A DNA stretch of 64,000 bases from positions 1,798,001 through 1,862,000 of the forward strand of contig OX637797.1 of NCBI GenBank assembly GCA_951802425.1, in the 5' to 3' direction. Below, piece by piece: positions 59,450 to 64,000 of this stretch. Origin of the DNA: Clavaria fumosa. Taxonomy: Eukaryota > Basidiomycota > Agaricomycetes > Agaricales > Clavariaceae. A program made the translations under genes and the position numbers. Numbering within the stretch: the first letter of the stretch is position 1; every line of letters starts with the position of its first letter. A model generated the notes under the pieces. It was not told the origin of the DNA. It worked only from the letters and a program-made list of their open reading frames with translations, and ran no database searches.

Positions 59450-59872
59450 GGTTGTGTACGGACGGGTGGGCGATTGAGGTATGTGGCTGATACTTAAATA
59501 TTGGGGCGGACGACTAAAAAAGGGCTATCGACCAGATTTGTTTTTGGGTGTGAAAGATTTGGGCGACAACGGTGGGGTTCCACAGACGGCGGTACTGAGG
59601 GGACGAAGGACATATCGGCGACGACAGAACACATGCAAAAGACAGGAGGATGAACGAACGAAGAGCTGAGCAGACGACTGACGCTGATTTCTGTGTTCCC
59701 GCGCTGACCCTCGCCTCACCGCAAAGCCTCGTTGTCCACCTCATGGTTAAGCCTATAACAGGGAATTATTAGGTAATCTATCTAAAAAGGTAATTATTAG
59801 GTAATCCGTTTACAGCAACTTGCATAGCCATTGCCCCCTATAGCGCAGCATACCCTTTTGCACCATCCGGTC
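59450..59872. promoter_or_regulatory. Divergent promoter region with a direct repeat
   Basis: Contains two exact copies of AATTATTAGGTAATC (59764-59778 and 59792-59806), 28 bases apart, about 70-110 bases upstream of the NCS-1 start. They could be a regulator binding pair. The rest shows no gene. Confidence 0.5.
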
Positions 59873-60717
59873 ATGGGCAAATCACAGAGCAAGTTATCTC
59901 CAGAGCAACTTGCAACGTTGCAGAGGAATACATATTGTAGGTGACGTTTGGGTTGTCTGGTAGCACTCATCTTATTTTAGCCAGTCGACAAGGCGGAGCT
60001 CCAGCGATGGTTAGACTCGCGTGCCGTCATTTCGTAATTCACGTTGTTGATGCCGGCGTCGATAGGTACAGCGGGTTTCTCAAGGATTGCCCGTCGGGCC
60101 AGCTGAAGAAGAATGAATTCGTCGCAATTTACAAACAGTTTTTCCCATTCGGAGAACCGGGAGATTTCGCAGATTATGTCTTCAGTGTTTTCGATGGGGA
60201 CGACAATGGCACCATCGATTTCAAGGAATTCATCTGCGCTCTTAGCATCACAAGCCGTGGAAGCCTAGATGAAAAACTTCAATGTATGCCCATTAATTCT
60301 GTCGATATTCATTCTTCTTTTTAAGAGTGCCGTTCCCAGGGGCATGCAAGCTATACGACATCGACAAGGACGGCTGCATTACCTACGAGGAAATGCTCAA
60401 GATTGTCCACGCGATATACAAGATGACCGGTGAGGTGGTCAAGCTCCCCGACGACGAGGACACACCAGAGAAGGCACGCTCCTGACATCCTGATCATGCT
60501 CCAAACATCCTGATGTAAGATGACATCACAGCGTGTAGACAAGATCTTCCGCAACATGGGACGAGAGAAGACAGACAAGTTGACATATTCAGAGTTCATC
60601 GAGGGTAGTAGGAAAGATCCGACCATCATCCAGGTGGGCGTCACATGCACGACTATTTTCTGTGCAGGATATTTACCGCCTATCCAGGCTCTGTCGCTCT
60701 ATGACGGCCTGGTGTGA
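59873..60717 (+). CDS. NCS1: Neuronal calcium sensor NCS-1 / frequenin
   Basis: Calcium-binding activator of phosphatidylinositol 4-kinase. It starts [20 protein letters not shown]; Gly2 with Ser6 is an N-myristoylation signal. After splicing: [29 protein letters not shown] (EF1, non-binding as in all frequenins), [18 protein letters not shown] (EF2, complete) and [20 protein letters not shown] (EF3, complete). EF4 is [20 protein letters not shown], where the loop has lost Asp at positions 1 and 3 and an oxygen donor at 5 is Thr. The C-terminus ALSLYDGLV is the family tail. Length of about 190 residues is normal. At least five introns were inferred. Confidence 0.93.
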
Positions 60718-61002
60718 CGTACGAAGTTCCGCGCACTTCTTCTAATAACCATGTTTAGGCATCCCCGAAGCGGGTAATCCGAGCATACATTCCCTTTCCT
60801 CATGACTTTCTTGTTATTTCCTTCCCTCTCATCGTAACCATGTGCGGAGTCGGTAAGGAGTAATATTTGAATCCCTTTACTATAATGAATGTACTCGAGC
60901 GTGTATTTGTACTAAACCATTGTGAGTTCACTATCATCGGGCACCCGCACGGGAAACAGTGTGTCCTAATCCTCGGTTTTTAAATGACCCGACTTTGTAG
61001 GC

Positions 61003-62134
61003 CTAGGGGCGAGTTGTAGGTGGCAACTTGCCGTACTTCGCGAGGACACGCTCTTCCACGTCCGCTCCGGCCCAGGTATACAGGCCTTCCGAGAATGCCA
61101 GGTTGTTGATCTCTGCTTTGAAAAGCTTGTTGAAGTCTTGAGGTTGCCCCGGCACAGGTTCGCCTGCTCCAGCAAACGGGGATTGCGACATAATATCGCG
61201 AGATGGGCCAACATCTGCAGGTACATTAGTGAGAAGGGCCGTTTGATCTGTTACCCGAGAGCGAAGGGAGAACAGACACACTTGGGTCACCACCGAGGAT
61301 GAACTGATAAAGTCCATTGAGTCCGAAGAAGTTCAGAAAATACCACGACAGGGAGGACACCCATCGAACATCCATATCGGGAGTCTCGATGCCTCGCTGA
61401 AGCATTGACTTGAAGCCAAGGGTCAGAGGGAACGGAAGCTTTACTGAAGACGACACAGTTGGTCGGTCCTGGTTAGCAACTGCGCAGTCGGTTTCAATAA
61501 ATCGGGCACGCAACTGAGCACGAATCCATCGAAGAAGAAATTAATCCAGCCCATGATGAGCATTTGTGGGACCATGACGACCATTTGTGTTTTCATCCCA
61601 GCCATCATACCGTCCATCGCCGCCGGGTCTGTCAGAGGGTTCGGCGGAGATGACTCCTCACTCGACCGGGGTCCGTCTTTTAAGAAAGTCCCGGCGGCGA
61701 AAGCGTCGGACAGGTCCTGCGAGATGGACTTGTAGAATGGTGGTGGTATAGGCGAGTGGGCGGACGTGGCGCGGAGGATGGTAGACCGGGCCAGAGCTTT
61801 TCTGACGAACACACGGAGTTAGAGGAGGGGTGAATCGTGCGACGTGAGGCGCAGGGAAACGCAACGATTCGCGAATGGCTGCCAGAGAGGGAGGCTTCGG
61901 TTGCGACTGGAGAAACGTCACGACATAATATCGTAGAATCCCGACGAGGATCTAGAGAGCACAACCTTAGTATGGGCGGACGTGCAGGATCATTGCTACT
62001 CACCATGACCAGAGTGATTGGAAATAATACCCAATCACGAATCTGAGGATCCAGATACAGCGAGAGTCTAGGAAAAAGTTGTGTCAACTAAATCGCTGTG
62101 AAGCAATTAAATATACAAACTCGTCGCTGGCCAT
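61003..62134 (-). CDS. EMC3: ER membrane protein complex subunit 3 (EMC3)
   Basis: YidC/Oxa1-superfamily core subunit of the EMC insertase. The first exon carries only 14 coding bases (MASDE, shared codon), then [20 protein letters not shown]. The insertase fold follows: [20 protein letters not shown], a variable cytosolic segment ([20 protein letters not shown]), then [20 protein letters not shown] with [58 protein letters not shown] and [11 protein letters not shown]. The C-terminus has [20 protein letters not shown] and [12 protein letters not shown]. All are conserved EMC3 blocks. It is divergent from VTI1 across 141 bases. Confidence 0.94.
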
Positions 62135-62275
62135 CGTTGAGGACGAGGACGAGGAAGACAACGCTGACCGTCTCGCACTGCAGTAACCAAATCTGGCCAC
62201 ACCGCCCGCGCCTGGACAACAGTCGACGCACCGCCGCAGTGGTTTCCCACATCACACACCTTCCACCTCTTCCAT
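62135..62275. promoter_or_regulatory. 141-base divergent promoter, EMC3 / VTI1
   Basis: Separates the two divergent start codons; no distinct element was recognised. Confidence 0.45.
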
Positions 62276-63201
62276 ATGGACAACTCGCCAACCGCCTTGT
62301 TCGACTCCTACGAGCAGGACTTCAAACAACTCATCGACTCCGTCCGGGGCAAGCTCGACGGGGAGGGCAAAGATGACCGTGGAGGTGAGCAACACCGCAA
62401 GCCCTCTGAACGAGGCGCTTAGCAACGCCCCCGCACACAGAACAACGCAAGACCGCCCTGAGGCGGGCAGAGATGGAGCTCGATGAGGCAGACGAGATGG
62501 TACGCCCATCCCGCGCCGTTTCCCACTCGTGCTGAAATGTTGTCCGCCCCCTCCAGGTCTCGCAGATGGAAATCGAGATCCAAGGTATCCCTCAGTCGCT
62601 CCGGTCGCAATACCAAGCCCGCCTCAGGTCGTCTAAGAACGAGCTCACGCGGTTCAAGAAGTCGTGCAAAGACCTGTACAACCAGCTCTCCCGCTCCGAC
62701 CTGCTGTCTTCCTCCGGCTTCGCCGGCGGGTTGTCGTCAACCTCCGATGAACCATATGGGCCTACCAGTGACCGAACGCGCCTGTTATCAGGTACGGCGC
62801 TGCTCGAGGACGGTACTCGTCGGCTGCAAGATTCTCAGCGCATTGCGCTTGAGACTGAGTCACAGGGTGCTGAAATTCTGATGAATTTGCGCACCCAGAG
62901 AGAACAAATCGAGAATGCGAGAGATACCGTACGTTGCATTTTGCCAATGTAGCGTCAGCAGTGACTTAATCACTTATTTCCTCCAGCTCCGGACAGCTGA
63001 TACTTCAATAGATCGAGCCAGCGGGACATTAAAAAAGATGATTAGGCGGTAGGTACCTACTTAAAACCTGTTCACGGCGCACATGCTAATGAAGGATCCG
63101 CTTGTCCTAGCATGTACCAGCAACGTGTAGTTACGGCTGCCATTATTGTCGTTCTGATCCTGCTTATTGGGTTCATTTTATGGGCAAAATTTCGACGTTG
63201 A
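62276..63201 (+). CDS. VTI1: v-SNARE Vti1 (Qb-SNARE)
   Basis: SNARE for traffic between Golgi, endosomes and vacuole. It starts MDNSPTALFDSYEQDFKQLI. The N-terminal Habc-like bundle continues with ALRRAEMELDEADEMVSQME and IEIQGIPQSLRSQYQARLRS. The SNARE helix reads ESQGAEILMNLRTQREQIEN, ARDTLRTADTSIDRASGTLK, KMIRR, with the central Gln in LRTQRE. It is followed by a single membrane anchor RVVTAAIIVVLILLIGFILW and KFRR, a tail-anchored end. About 230 residues. Five exons were inferred; one short exon carries LRTADTSIDRASGTLKKMIR. Confidence 0.94.
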
Positions 63202-63412
63202 ATATTCGTTCCACTGCATCGCACGGGATTTTTATACGCCTTCGCTCTATTTATATGGGATCGCTTACTTTAGCCTGAATTTATGTCGAGTGATTCTGGG
63301 TGAATGACACGGCAGTCACAGAAATGAAGAGCCAGCCCACAAATATACATTAATGAAACTACCAAAACAGAGAAGGTTGACACATGAAGGATATAGGGAC
63401 TTCGGGACATTC

Positions 63413-64000
63413 CTATCTCCCAGGCGGAACATACGTCGGAGGGAACTTATCATCGTAGTTTGGCGGGTAGGGGATGGGATCGTCCGAATGGTATACGGGC
63501 AAGGTTTGATGCGAGGCGTTCTGATGCAACGGGTCGAAATAGTGCGGGTAGACCTCTTGAGGGGAAGGTGGACCGGCGTAGTATTCTCTGCTCGTGGGGG
63601 GATATGATTCGAAATAATTGTTTTTGATCTCTGGAAGAGTCGGCTGGTTTGCCTGTTCGAAATCGCTGACTTTGATCCCCGGAAGAGTCGGCTGCGGCCC
63701 ACCGAGTTGGTGCTTTGTCTGCTGAGCAGCGCGGTTTGCAGTGCGGCGCTTGATGGCCAGGTCGATCCGCTGAGAGGGGCTAAGTAAGGCTCGTAAGACA
63801 ACTAGTGAGAGGCATGGCATACCACATCAACTCTGTGACAGACGTATTCCTGCGAGGCGGCATATAAGTGAGTGGTGATAGGAAATTAGGGTGGGACGCA
63901 TACCTTGAGGTTGCCTTGTATTTTACAAAGCACCGGTGGGTACAGAATTGACGCGATAATGAGAAGCATTAGGGAACCGGCAAAAACAAGGACGGTGAAG
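63413..64000 (-). CDS. Membrane protein of unknown function, C-terminal part only
   Basis: The gene runs off the right edge. Visible exons encode a hydrophobic span (VLVFAGSLMLLIIASILYPP followed by VLCKIQGNLKEYVCHRVD), then RIDLAIKRRTANRAAQQTKH and a Pro/Tyr-rich tail with several PPxY-like motifs (SYPPTSREYYAGPPSPQE, PIPYPPNYDDKFPPTYVPPG). The tail contains two repeats of PTLPGIK / PTLPEIK. PPxY motifs could bind WW-domain ubiquitin ligases such as Rsp5. Since the N-terminal part is outside the window, I do not name it. Confidence 0.7.

Overview
The window is nuclear DNA of a filamentous basidiomycete, most likely an Agaricomycete. Genes are densely packed on both strands. They are broken by many introns of about 45-65 bases with GT-AG ends and CTAAC/CTAAT-like branch sites. 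Gene content is fungal: binuclear zinc-cluster regulators, a fungal Dicer, Imp2, Ssu72, Ufe1 and a Loa1-type acyltransferase. No prokaryotic, organellar or viral genes were seen. All gene models were assembled by eye from spliced reading frames. Start and stop positions are firmer than every internal splice site.

Left part (0.5-21 kb). A Dicer-like ribonuclease is followed tail-to-tail by a tiny three-exon cytochrome c oxidase subunit gene. That gene is divergent from an aldehyde dehydrogenase. Two small zinc-cluster (Zn2Cys6) proteins lie in tandem on the minus strand. They are followed by proteasome subunit alpha-2 and the RNA polymerase II CTD phosphatase Ssu72. About 3 kb (16.7-19.7 kb) then holds no gene I can recognise. 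A 1-Cys peroxiredoxin closes this part.

Middle part (21-46 kb). Plus-strand genes are the ER t-SNARE Ufe1/syntaxin-18, a Loa1-like acyltransferase and a secreted double-psi beta-barrel protein. Next come Utp12 (small-subunit processome) and Nsp1 (nuclear pore), which diverge from an 87-base promoter. They are followed by an MFS drug transporter with an unusual repeat-built N-terminus, the spliceosomal helicase Prp5, the proteasome regulator PI31 and an acidic orphan. A large ankyrin-FYVE-RING protein and a kynurenine aminotransferase come last.

Right part (46.9-64 kb). A Slh1/ASCC3-like double-cassette helicase lacks its last domain. It is followed by Imp2, arginyl-tRNA-protein transferase Ate1, a PROPPIN (Hsv2/WIPI), a conserved Cys-containing orphan, NCS-1/frequenin, EMC3, Vti1, and a partial membrane protein running off the right edge.

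Most genes are housekeeping and there is no obvious operon-like pathway cluster. The points of most interest are inside genes. They are a Dicer whose ATPase motifs are lost while both RNase III active sites are kept, a predicted 3-base exon encoding one histidine of a FYVE signature, and a 12-base exon encoding a conserved aldehyde dehydrogenase motif. Others are a seven-copy 35-residue repeat fused to an MFS transporter, a 34-base tandem duplication that changes the reading frame at the end of ATE1, and two neighbouring zinc-cluster genes with the same intron position.
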